Source of the DNA: Myxococcales bacterium
Lineage (GTDB): Bacteria; Myxococcota; Polyangia; HGW-17; SLPX01
DNA: 6,516 bases
NCBI GenBank assembly: GCA_007131745.1
Contig: SLPX01000375.1
Span: 1 to 6,516 of the forward strand
Direction: 5' to 3'
This document shows, in pieces, positions 1 to 6,516 of this stretch. The notes beneath the pieces are model-generated. The model was not told where the DNA came from, did no database searches, and was given only the letters and a program-made list of their open reading frames with translations. Positions within the stretch are counted from its first letter, which is position 1, and the number at the start of each line of letters is the position of its first letter. Made by a program: the position numbers and the translations under genes.

Positions 1-3000
1 TGGAGTCGCCGAAAAAATATGTTCACATGGTTAAACGGATGGATGGGAAAGATCCTTGCGACCCAGCTTCGTTCTCTGGCGGAAAAAACGGCGTAGGATC
101 TAGAAATAATCGCTTGATCCTGGGTTTTGACATGGGTTCCACCGGTTCCAAGGCGGTGGCCATGGATATGGATACGAAAGAGGTTTTGTGGGAGGGATAC
201 ATCAATACAAATGGTAATCCCGTGGAGGCAGCCAAGAACCTCATGCAGCAATTTGTCGACGGACCTGCAGGACGTTTGCGGGTAGCGGCTTTCGGCGCGA
301 CCGGGAGCGGCAGGGAAATCGTTGGTTCTCTTCTCTCCACGTGTTACGGGGTCGACAGGGTTTTCATATTGAATGAAATAGCAGCCCATGCCGAGGGGGC
401 GATGAGCTTCGATCCCGAGGTTGATACGATATTCGAGATAGGAGGGCAGGACGCCAAATATATCAGGTTAGCCGAAGGCCGTGTGGTGGATGCGGCGATG
501 AACGAAGCGTGCAGTGCTGGAACGGGTTCTTTCATTGAGGAGCAGGGAAAGAAATTTTCAGGGATCCGCGATGTTGTTCACCTGGGAGATGAAGCGTTGT
601 CAGCGTCGGACTGTGTATCCCTGGGGCAGCACTGTTCAGTGTTTATGGCTGAGATCATCGATGAAGCGGTGGCTGCGGGGGTTGAGAACAAATCCATCAT
701 AGCCGGGATATACGATTCCATTATTCAAAACTATCTGAACCGGGTGAAGGGCAATCGATCGGTCGGGGATGTGATTTTCTGCCAGGGTATGCCGTTTTCT
801 TCCGACGCACTGGCAGCTTCGGTGGCCCGGCAGACGGGAAGCCGGGTTGTTGTTCCTCCGAATCCCGGCACGGTGGGAGCGCTGGGCATTGCCTTGTTGG
901 CGAGAAAAAACATGACAGAGAAGATGACCGACGCTCTTGACCCTGGAAAATTTCTGGAAGCGCGAATGATGCTCAAGGACACTTTTGTCTGTAAGTCCAA
1001 GAGAGGATGCGGGGGGGCGGGCAATCATTGTCGTATCGACCGGATAACGACCATGGTGGCGAGTAAAAAACAGCGTTTCATGTGGGGGGGAGGATGCTCC
1101 ATGTGGGACAGGGGAACGGGCAAGCGGAAGCTGCCCGATCTTTCACCGGATCCCTTCCGCGAAAGGGAAAGTCTTGTGCAGGAAACAATAGACGGTCTTC
1201 AAAACACGGGTGATCGGCCGGTGATAGCCCTGGCCGACGAATTCCAGCTGAAGGGTTTGTTTCCGTTTTACCTCGCTTTTCTTTCCGAACTGGGATTTGA
1301 TCTGAAGGTTCAGCGGGGGGCTGACCAGGCGCTGCTTAAGAGGGGTATTGAAGAAGCCAATGTTCCGTTTTGCGCGCCCATGCAGCAGTATCACGGCATT
1401 GCCGCCAAGATGGCCGAAGAGAATCCGGATTACTTGTTTATTCCGATGATCAGGACCCTGCAGAAGTGCGGAGATGAGAAATACACCAGATTGTGTCCGA
1501 TAGTGCAGGCGGCTCCTGATATGCTCAAGTGGGATCTCGGAAAAGACCTTGCCGGAAGGATCCTGTCTCCCGTGATTGACGTTTCCGTCGGGAACTTGGA
1601 ATCAAAAGAGTTTGTAAAGAGTTGTCAGTCACTGGCCGCTCAGTTGGGGATTTTTACGATCAAATGGTGGAAGGCCTACGAAAAAGCCCTCCTTGTCCAA
1701 CAGCGTTTTGAAACCCGATGCGAAGATATCGGAGTTCGGGCGGTGGAATTCTGCCGGGAAAACAACGTGATTCCCGTTGTGGTGCTTGGAAGAACATATA
1801 CCATTTACAATGATGTTTTGAACTCCAATGTGCCGAAAATCCTTCGTGAGCAGGGGGCTATGGCGATACCGGTGGATTGTTATCCAGTTTACGACTCCAC
1901 ACCCGTGTTCAATGATGTCTACTGGGGATACGGGCAGCGCAACCTGAGGGTTGCTCAGCAGATTCGTCGAACACCCGGTGTGTACAGTCTTTGGTGTTCC
2001 AACTATTCCTGCGGCCCGGACAGTTTTGTTTTGCATTTTTACTCCTACTTGATGGAAGGCAAGCCTTTTGCCGTTATCGAGACAGACGGGCATTCGGGAG
2101 ATGCCGGTACCAAGACACGGGTGGAAGCATTTCTTCATTGCGTCGGTGAAGACATGGAAAACAAAGGGAGGCGGATAAGTCCGAACTGCATGAAAGCGCT
2201 TGAAAGAGACACCCGGAGTTTGCCTCAAATCCGCGACAATCGCGAGCACGTGTTGATTCCGAGAATGGGGCAGGGTGCCGAGGTTTTGGCGGCCGCCCTT
2301 AGAGGAGCGGGTATATCAGCGGAAGCCCTTCCCATGCCGGATCCTGAAACGGTGACCGCGGGACGACGCTATACGTCGGGAAAAGAATGCGTTCCGATGA
2401 CCGTCACAACCGGCAGCCTTATCCAAAGGCTGGAGAGGGAAAAAGATCCGAACAAGAGGTTCGTGTTCTTGATGCCGAAGGCCAACGGGCCGTGTCGTTT
2501 CGGATGTTACAATACGCTTCACAAGATAATCCTGGAACGTTTGGGCTGGAAAGACAGGGTGCGCGTGTGGTCTCCGGTGGACAGCGGCTATTTTGAGTCC
2601 ACACCGCCGGGGTTGGAAGTGCTTATTTTCTCCGGTTTCGTGGCGGGAGACATGTTGCTGAACGCGTATTACGATGCGGCCGCCACCGAAGTTAAACCGG
2701 GAGTCGCAAAGGAGGTGCACGATCGCTATTTCAGAGCGCTTACGGAATTGTCGGAAAGCGCAGCGGGCGGTAACCTCACGGTTGCAAACACCCTGTTGCA
2801 GGTGGCCAACGGAAGGTTGTTCGGGATATCTCACTTGATGCGAAAGGCTGCAGCTGAATTCGCGGCGATCAAGGAAGATCGCTCGGTTCCTACTGTTTCC
2901 GTGGTAGGAGAGATTTATGTCAGGTGCGATCCGTTCAGCAATGATTTTGTAAACGACCGCCTGCTTAAGCGAGGCATAAGGCCGCATTTTGCTCCTTTTA

Positions 3001-3524
3001 TCGAATGGCTTGAGTATACGGACCATGTGAATTGGCAGAACGGAGATTCAAGCGGATTGGGCGATCAATTCAGTTCGGCCGTGCAGCGCAGGGTGCAAAA
3101 CACCATTTACAGGATCATGGCCCGTGCTCTGAAGTGGTCTTTGCCCACAACAGTCAAAAAAGCAATAGACGCGGCTTCTCCTTACCTGAGAAGCGAACTG
3201 ACCGGCGAGGCGGTTTTGACGATAGGCGGACCGGTTCATGAATGGCGCGAAGGAGAAATCGACGGGGTGATTCTGGTGGGCCCCCTTGAGTGCATGCCCA
3301 ACAAGATCTCAGAGGCTCAGATGTTTCATGTAGCGGAAGTGGAAGGTTTGCCCTCTTTGACCATATCGGTCAACGGAGATCCGGTTGACCCCGAAATCCT
3401 GGACAACTTTGCCTTCGAGGTAAAAGAAGGTTTCCGAAAGGGTCGCAGGCCCAGGAAAAAAACAACCCGCAAAATGGTGTCACCGATCGGGTTTGATTAC
3501 CCTTCTTTTACTTCTCAAGACTGA
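1..3524 (+). CDS. Large fused acyl-CoA dehydratase activase (BadF/BadG/BcrA/BcrD ATPase + DUF2229/HgdB-like), probably 5'-partial
   Basis: Members of this family use ATP to drive one-electron transfer through a [4Fe-4S] cluster to 2-hydroxyacyl-CoA dehydratases or benzoyl-CoA reductases; the partner of the large fused type is generally unknown. Numbering from the ATG at 27 (1165 residues): an ASKHA ATPase domain spans about 29-294, with phosphate loop GFDMGSTGSKAV (33-44), GATGSGRE (90-97), EIGGQDAK (137-144), NEACSAGTGSF (159-169) and NPGTVGALG (279-287). Cys162 and Cys203 match the two cluster ligands of HgdC. A Cys-rich linker follows (Cys322, 328, 335, 357), then a DUF2229-like part (about 398-500), an HgdB-like part (about 582-703; CGPDSF 662-667, DGHSGDAGTKTR 687-698), TSGKECVP (783-790), GPCRFGCY (821-828) and a conserved tail (GEIYVRCDPFSN 961-972; LECMPNKISEA 1087-1097). 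No Shine-Dalgarno sequence precedes the ATG at 27 or 39, and the frame stays open to the left edge. Full-length relatives carry a second ATPase domain upstream, so the gene very likely begins outside the window. It ends at a TGA. Cytoplasmic; no signal peptide or membrane segment is seen. Confidence 0.92.
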   Translation, partial: ESPKKYVHMVKRMDGKDPCDPASFSGGKNGVGSRNNRLILGFDMGSTGSKAVAMDMDTKEVLWEGYINTNGNPVEAAKNLMQQFVDGPAGRLRVAAFGATGSGREIVGSLLSTCYGVDRVFILNEIAAHAEGAMSFDPEVDTIFEIGGQDAKYIRLAEGRVVDAAMNEACSAGTGSFIEEQGKKFSGIRDVVHLGDEALSASDCVSLGQHCSVFMAEIIDEAVAAGVENKSIIAGIYDSIIQNYLNRVKGNRSVGDVIFCQGMPFSSDALAASVARQTGSRVVVPPNPGTVGALGIALLARKNMTEKMTDALDPGKFLEARMMLKDTFVCKSKRGCGGAGNHCRIDRITTMVASKKQRFMWGGGCSMWDRGTGKRKLPDLSPDPFRERESLVQETIDGLQNTGDRPVIALADEFQLKGLFPFYLAFLSELGFDLKVQRGADQALLKRGIEEANVPFCAPMQQYHGIAAKMAEENPDYLFIPMIRTLQKCGDEKYTRLCPIVQAAPDMLKWDLGKDLAGRILSPVIDVSVGNLESKEFVKSCQSLAAQLGIFTIKWWKAYEKALLVQQRFETRCEDIGVRAVEFCRENNVIPVVVLGRTYTIYNDVLNSNVPKILREQGAMAIPVDCYPVYDSTPVFNDVYWGYGQRNLRVAQQIRRTPGVYSLWCSNYSCGPDSFVLHFYSYLMEGKPFAVIETDGHSGDAGTKTRVEAFLHCVGEDMENKGRRISPNCMKALERDTRSLPQIRDNREHVLIPRMGQGAEVLAAALRGAGISAEALPMPDPETVTAGRRYTSGKECVPMTVTTGSLIQRLEREKDPNKRFVFLMPKANGPCRFGCYNTLHKIILERLGWKDRVRVWSPVDSGYFESTPPGLEVLIFSGFVAGDMLLNAYYDAAATEVKPGVAKEVHDRYFRALTELSESAAGGNLTVANTLLQVANGRLFGISHLMRKAAAEFAAIKEDRSVPTVSVVGEIYVRCDPFSNDFVNDRLLKRGIRPHFAPFIEWLEYTDHVNWQNGDSSGLGDQFSSAVQRRVQNTIYRIMARALKWSLPTTVKKAIDAASPYLRSELTGEAVLTIGGPVHEWREGEIDGVILVGPLECMPNKISEAQMFHVAEVEGLPSLTISVNGDPVDPEILDNFAFEVKEGFRKGRRPRKKTTRKMVSPIGFDYPSFTSQD

Positions 3525-3534
3525 CGCTTTGGGA

Positions 3535-3556
3535 ACCGCCGTGGTGGGCGGGCGGT
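3535..3556. terminator. Weak GC-rich hairpin between convergent genes
   Basis: A perfect 6-base inverted repeat (ACCGCC at 3535-3540 and GGCGGT at 3551-3556) encloses a 10-base loop in the 59-base spacer between two converging genes. It sits where a bidirectional terminator would be expected. Neither strand shows a T-tract after the stem, so it is not a convincing intrinsic terminator. Termination could instead be Rho-dependent or lie within the opposing gene. The rest of the spacer shows nothing else. Confidence 0.25.
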
Positions 3557-3583
3557 CTGGAGCGGCGTTCAATGCGAGCGTGT

Positions 3584-4405
3584 TCAGTATAATTTGCGTT
3601 TCCTTGCCAACACGTCCAATCCGGCGCGGACTGCAGCTCCGAGTCCGGGGGAGTTCATGACCGCCATGAATGTCTTATTGGCGAGACCCGGCACAAAAAC
3701 GGGCGCGGGATTCTTGGCTTTAACAGCGCGCATGGATTCATCCACTACTTCCTCGGGACTCATCCACGCCCACGCCGGCACTCCGTCGTACTTGAAATCC
3801 TTGAATTCATCGGTATTGAAAAACTCCGTTTTCGTGAGTCCCGGACACAGTGCCTGAACAATCACTCCCGTACCGACCAGTTCAGCCCTGAGGCCGCGGG
3901 CGAACATGTTGATGTAAGCCTTTGTGGCTGAATAATTCACGTAATGAGCTGTAGTGAGAAACGAACTCAGTGAAGACAGCAGTACAATGCGGCCATTACG
4001 GTTGCGGAGCATTTCCGGTAGTGCGGCTCGTACAAGCCGCGCGTTCGCCTCGACGTGAAGGCGCGTCATCCGTATGACTTGTTGGGTGTCGACATTTACG
4101 AAAAGACCCCGGGTGCCGAATCCGGCGGCGCAAACAAGCCAGGAAACCGGAGGTCCTTCATCTATGGCTTTTTGGACCGCAGTGATTCCCTTTTCTGTTG
4201 CAAGATCGGCAGTCAAATGTTCGGCCCGGATCTTGTAAGTATTAGAAAGATCTTCAGCGAGAGTTGCGATTGTGTCTTTTCGGCGGGCGATCAGGAGAAG
4301 GTCTACGCCATTGCGGGCAAGCCTTTGTCCATAGGCTTTTCCGATGCCGCTGGATGCGCCTGTTACGATTGCCCGCGCTTTTTGTATGGTTGATTTGTCT
4401 GCCAT
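3584..4405 (-). CDS. SDR-family NAD(P)-dependent oxidoreductase (COG0300/DltE-like)
   Basis: A classical short-chain dehydrogenase/reductase of 273 residues, a usual length, expected to be cytosolic and to interconvert a carbonyl and an alcohol using NAD(P)H. The Rossmann cofactor loop is TGASSGIG (15-22). Arg41-Arg42 after the second beta strand suggests a preference for NADP(H), and Asp68 is the adenine-contacting acidic residue. The catalytic Ser145 is 13 residues before Tyr158 in YSATK, with Lys162 completing YxxxK. The LCPGLTKTEF stretch (186-195) is the usual PG motif after the active site, and the VFVPGLANK tail (236-244) is typical of COG0300 proteins. Two departures are visible: the structural NNAG motif reads CAAG (92-95), and His117 stands where the tetrad Asn normally lies. 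The start ATG overlaps the TAA of the upstream glycosyltransferase by one base and has GGGAG seven bases before it, so the two are probably translationally coupled. The substrate cannot be read from the sequence; ketone, fatty-acyl or sugar-derived substrates are all possible. Confidence 0.95.
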   Translation of the reverse strand: MADKSTIQKARAIVTGASSGIGKAYGQRLARNGVDLLLIARRKDTIATLAEDLSNTYKIRAEHLTADLATEKGITAVQKAIDEGPPVSWLVCAAGFGTRGLFVNVDTQQVIRMTRLHVEANARLVRAALPEMLRNRNGRIVLLSSLSSFLTTAHYVNYSATKAYINMFARGLRAELVGTGVIVQALCPGLTKTEFFNTDEFKDFKYDGVPAWAWMSPEEVVDESMRAVKAKNPAPVFVPGLANKTFMAVMNSPGLGAAVRAGLDVLARKRKLY

Positions 4406-5742
4406 TACTGTGCTCCCGGCAGTGTCTCTAAGAGGCGGTTGGAAGGTGTGTTTGATTCGTCATGCATGTGGGCTGCGTTTTCGCAACCTGGTTTGCAAGC
4501 AGTCTCCCGGGTGGCACCTCTTGAGGAGCTGAAAATTCCCAAGCTTCTTTCCACCTCATCCCCGATGGCGGAAACACCGTTTTGAAGCATAAGTCGTGAT
4601 ACTGCTTCTGCATTCCTCCGATAGGCAGGCAGGTGGAGTTCTCGCAGAATTCGAACGAGCTTGCGTTTCGTGATGTCGACTTCGGGTACCGGTTCGGGTC
4701 CGATGCCCAGGTTGTAGATCCTACGACCCCAGTAAAACTGGTCCAGCATGTGTGGAATGATCGCCTGAGGTTTGCCGGCACGGGCCGCGTTGTGCGTGGT
4801 GCCGCTGCCTCCATGATGGATGATCCCAGCCATGCGGGGAAAAAGTTTTCGGTGAGGCGCTTCTTCGAGCAGAAGCACGTTTTCCGGAATTGCGAATCCT
4901 TTGCCGAGTTTTGTCCAGCCGCATGCAATAAATGCCCGGTCCCCAGTCTCTTTCAGTGCTTCCAGTATGATCCGTGTGGTGCGCTTGGGATCAGGAATAC
5001 AAACGCTGCCGAACCCGATATAAACCGGAGGAGGACCCGCTGCAAGAAACGCTTCCACATCTTCGGAGAGTCGTTCGTCATCATCGCCGAACGGGTAGCC
5101 GGTGTATGTGTATCCATATTTCCAGCCCCGGCACGGAGGCGCCAGCAATGGATCGATGGCCAACAGATTGCGGCTGTAGCCTGCTGCATAGTCTGCGAAA
5201 CGGCGAACTTTCCGAAGGCCCAGCATTTTGCGTTTCTTGTTCAATGATCGTCCGAATATATACATGGTTCCGAGTTCGACTCCGGACCACAATACCCGAT
5301 TCAAGATTGGAGGCAGGGTCTGCAGGGGTTGCACCGGAGGTGGTTGATCTCCCGGCAGACAAGGCAAAACACAGACCCGGAAGTGAGGAATCCGCCGATA
5401 TTCCGCGATGGTCGGAGCGCCCACCTCGTTTGCCATCGTCAACAGAGCATCGGCTTTTTGGGTGGCCGTCAAAAGCACATCGAGCTGTTCTTCCATGGAC
5501 AGCCTTGTCCAGTCCGCGGTTTGTTTCGTGGATTGCCAACCGGGACCCAGATTCTGCATGAGACCGTGACTATATGTGGAAGCGAAGCGATCCACACGCA
5601 GTCCGCGGCTTTTCGCTTCATCCACGAATTGACCGGGTGTAAAAAAATGAATGTCGTGGCCGCGGTTCTTCAGCTCGGAAGCGATTTCCAGGATGGGCAT
5701 TACATCTCCGCGGGATCCGGCGGAACCTGCTACTATACGCAT
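4405..5742 (-). CDS. GT-B glycosyltransferase, UGT / sterol-glucosyltransferase / GtfB-like (GT1/GT28 fold)
   Basis: This 445-residue protein resembles nucleotide-sugar glycosyltransferases that modify hydrophobic acceptors (sterols, carotenoids, macrolides, glycopeptide aglycones, rhamnolipid precursors). The N-terminal half starts with MRIVAGSAGSRGDVMP, the Glyco_transf_28 signature. Asp13 in GSRGD lines up with the Asp proposed as a base in GtfB-type enzymes. The C-terminal Rossmann half begins near VYIGFGSV (240-247) and carries the donor-binding signature HHGGSGTTHNAARAGKP (309-325), ending at Asp334-Gln335, the pair that usually contacts the sugar. No signal peptide or transmembrane helix is evident, so it is probably cytosolic or membrane-peripheral. 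A hydrophilic tail of about 40 residues after position 404 (three His/Cys-containing stretches, no recognised motif) extends past the usual fold. I chose the ATG at 5742 because AAGGAG stands eight bases upstream; a TTG one codon earlier (5745) is the alternative. It lies between the radical SAM gene and the SDR gene in one direction. Donor sugar and acceptor are unknown. Confidence 0.92.
   Translation of the reverse strand: MRIVAGSAGSRGDVMPILEIASELKNRGHDIHFFTPGQFVDEAKSRGLRVDRFASTYSHGLMQNLGPGWQSTKQTADWTRLSMEEQLDVLLTATQKADALLTMANEVGAPTIAEYRRIPHFRVCVLPCLPGDQPPPVQPLQTLPPILNRVLWSGVELGTMYIFGRSLNKKRKMLGLRKVRRFADYAAGYSRNLLAIDPLLAPPCRGWKYGYTYTGYPFGDDDERLSEDVEAFLAAGPPPVYIGFGSVCIPDPKRTTRIILEALKETGDRAFIACGWTKLGKGFAIPENVLLLEEAPHRKLFPRMAGIIHHGGSGTTHNAARAGKPQAIIPHMLDQFYWGRRIYNLGIGPEPVPEVDITKRKLVRILRELHLPAYRRNAEAVSRLMLQNGVSAIGDEVERSLGIFSSSRGATRETACKPGCENAAHMHDESNTPSNRLLETLPGAQ
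4413..4417 (-). promoter_or_regulatory. Ribosome binding site for the SDR gene, inside the glycosyltransferase 3' end
   Basis: GGGAG on the - strand lies seven bases before the ATG at 4405-4403. It is inside the last codons of the glycosyltransferase, and together with the TAATG stop/start overlap it supports re-initiation by terminating ribosomes and fixes the SDR start. Confidence 0.7.
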
Positions 5743-5750
5743 CAACGTTT

Positions 5751-5756
5751 CTCCTT
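5751..5756 (-). promoter_or_regulatory. Ribosome binding site deciding the glycosyltransferase start
   Basis: A strong AAGGAG on the - strand is eight bases before the ATG at 5742-5740 and five before the adjacent TTG at 5745-5743. The spacing and the codon favour the ATG. The 66-base gap (5743-5808) between the radical SAM stop and this ATG shows no clear promoter or terminator, which fits cotranscription. Confidence 0.8.
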
Positions 5757-5808
5757 GATCGAAATTCTTGATGTTCCATGCATCCGAGTGGACGTATTTT
5801 AGGCCGGT

Positions 5809-6516
5809 TCAATTAACTGTTTCGAGTTGGGAATCGGCTTCAATCCGGTAACGGTTAGCGATTTCTCCGGGGTCGATGAGTCCGGGTTCGAGTTTGGGAT
5901 AACGTTTCCATCGGGTTTCCATGTAGCGAAGAGGAATATCGCACAGCATTTTGCGGGGACTGAACTTGGTGGATGAAAACGACCAGCATGTATGTGTACA
6001 CCAACAATCGGCCCGCGCTCCGCCGCCTATGGCTTCTATTTCACGGCGCATTTCAATTCCACGATGGGCCGCGGCCAGGTTGAAATCGAGATCCCGCATG
6101 TTTCCCAAGCGTGGACGTAACTCGCATGCGCGGTAGCCGCCGTCATGGTCTATCACGATTGTTGTCTCTCCAGCGGTGCAATCCATACCCCAGGGGTGGG
6201 GCCCATGAATGTTTGCGCATTGGATGCGTTGAAGTTCCCTTGTCGTGCCGACAAAAGCGGCTTTTGCAAGATGCCGAGCGCCCGGCGGGAGTTTGGCGAA
6301 AAGGCGTTCCGCCATTGCGTCGTACAATGGCAGAAGCTGATTATGCAAATCGGAAAGCTGGTCGCTGTTGACTCTGCGGAGTTTGGGATCGCGGCTTTCG
6401 CCTCTTACCGCTTCGAAGACATGAGTGGCCAAGCGGAATTTTTTAAAGAGGTACAGTCCCAGATCGTACAATCCATCCAGGTTTTCAGCTGTTACGACTG
6501 TGGCCACGTTTTGGAA
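5809..6516 (-). CDS. Radical SAM protein with SPASM/twitch-like C-terminal cysteine region, 5'-partial
   Basis: Only the C-terminal part (about 235 residues) is present. The frame is open to the right edge, and the GTG at 6507 is an internal Val codon rather than a likely start. The first residues in the window (NVATVVTAENLDGLYDLGLYL) look like a late strand and helix of a radical SAM barrel, so the domain expected to hold CxxxCxxC lies beyond the edge. Numbering from 6507, the auxiliary region has Cys110 in CTAGETTIVIDHDGGYRAC, Cys128 at its end, then RPRLGNMRDLDF, Cys168-x-Cys170-x3-Cys174 (CWCTHTC) and Cys189. The first pair, with the Gly between, resembles the start of a SPASM domain, and the CxCxxxC cluster resembles the second half of SPASM/twitch domains that bind one or two extra [4Fe-4S] clusters. 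Cys97 is a further candidate ligand. The reaction is not identifiable; peptide modification or small-molecule chemistry are both possible. It is the first of the three - strand genes seen here, and ends in TGA 66 bases before the glycosyltransferase ATG. Confidence 0.8.
   Translation of the reverse strand, partial: FQNVATVVTAENLDGLYDLGLYLFKKFRLATHVFEAVRGESRDPKLRRVNSDQLSDLHNQLLPLYDAMAERLFAKLPPGARHLAKAAFVGTTRELQRIQCANIHGPHPWGMDCTAGETTIVIDHDGGYRACELRPRLGNMRDLDFNLAAAHRGIEMRREIEAIGGGARADCWCTHTCWSFSSTKFSPRKMLCDIPLRYMETRWKRYPKLEPGLIDPGEIANRYRIEADSQLETVN

Noticed and set aside
19..96. Short + strand frame from the ATG at 19, 15 bases after a TGGAG
   Set aside because: It has 25 codons, ends at TAG and overlaps the activase frame; the spacing from TGGAG is too long for a good ribosome binding site.
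636..1028. 130-codon open frame on the - strand opposite the ATPase domain
   Set aside because: Shadow of the conserved ATPase coding sequence; no motif and no supporting context.
1629..2249. 206-codon open frame on the - strand inside the activase gene
   Set aside because: It lies wholly antisense to a strongly conserved coding region, and its translation has no recognisable domain and an Arg/His/Pro-rich composition typical of a shadow frame.
2316..3026. 236-codon open frame on the - strand inside the activase gene
   Set aside because: Antisense to conserved family motifs (TSGKEC, GPCRFGC); no domain is visible in the translation.
3525..3583. Strong intrinsic terminator in the convergent spacer
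   Set aside because: Only a 6-base stem without a following T-tract on either strand, so it is listed as a weak hairpin at most.
4633..5247. 204-codon open frame on the + strand opposite the glycosyltransferase
   Set aside because: It overlaps the donor-binding half of a clear GT-B gene and its translation is Cys/Arg-rich with no recognisable family.
5618..5812. 64-codon - strand frame spanning the gap between the radical SAM and glycosyltransferase genes
   Set aside because: It overlaps the start of the glycosyltransferase in another frame, has no ribosome binding site that I can see, and its Arg-rich translation has no motif.
1..6516. Mobile element, CRISPR array, tRNA or phage remains
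   Set aside because: No direct-repeat array, no transposase or integrase motifs, no tRNA-like cloverleaf and no terminal inverted repeats were found by eye; coding sequence fills nearly the whole window.

Overview
The window holds four protein genes and almost no non-coding DNA. One very long gene runs on the + strand. It converges on three genes on the - strand that look like the end of an operon. No RNA gene, insertion sequence, CRISPR array or phage feature was seen. The organism is probably an anaerobic bacterium. The large fused 2-hydroxyacyl-CoA-dehydratase/benzoyl-CoA-reductase-type activase is a hallmark of strict anaerobes such as sulfate-reducing or syntrophic Desulfobacterota and Clostridia. 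Moderate GC content and Shine-Dalgarno-led starts fit a deltaproteobacterial-type genome, but the taxon is inferred, not shown.

Layout. (1) From the left edge to 3524 (+): a BadF/BadG/BcrA/BcrD-type ATPase domain followed by a DUF2229/HgdB-like region and a conserved C-terminal region. The frame is open to the window edge, and the part seen matches the second half of the roughly 1400-residue family, so the gene is probably cut at its 5' end. (2) 3525-3583: a 59-base convergent spacer with one weak hairpin. (3) 3584-4405 (-): a short-chain dehydrogenase/reductase. (4) 4405-5742 (-): a GT-B glycosyltransferase of the UGT/sterol-glucosyltransferase/GtfB type. Its TAA stop overlaps the ATG of the dehydrogenase (TAATG). 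(5) 5809 to the right edge (-): the C-terminal part of a radical SAM protein with a SPASM/twitch-like cysteine region. Its N-terminal part, expected to hold the CxxxCxxC motif, lies outside the window.

How they may work together. The three - strand genes are transcribed in the order radical SAM, glycosyltransferase, dehydrogenase, with 66 bases and then a 1-base overlap between them. They could form a small tailoring set acting on one substrate, possibly a lipid or other hydrophobic small molecule, but nothing in the sequence identifies that substrate. The activase on the opposite strand is probably unrelated to them. I do not see a clearly new biological system. The points most worth a second look are the activase's Fe-S and fused architecture, the unusual active-site residues of the dehydrogenase, and the radical SAM/glycosyltransferase/dehydrogenase grouping.
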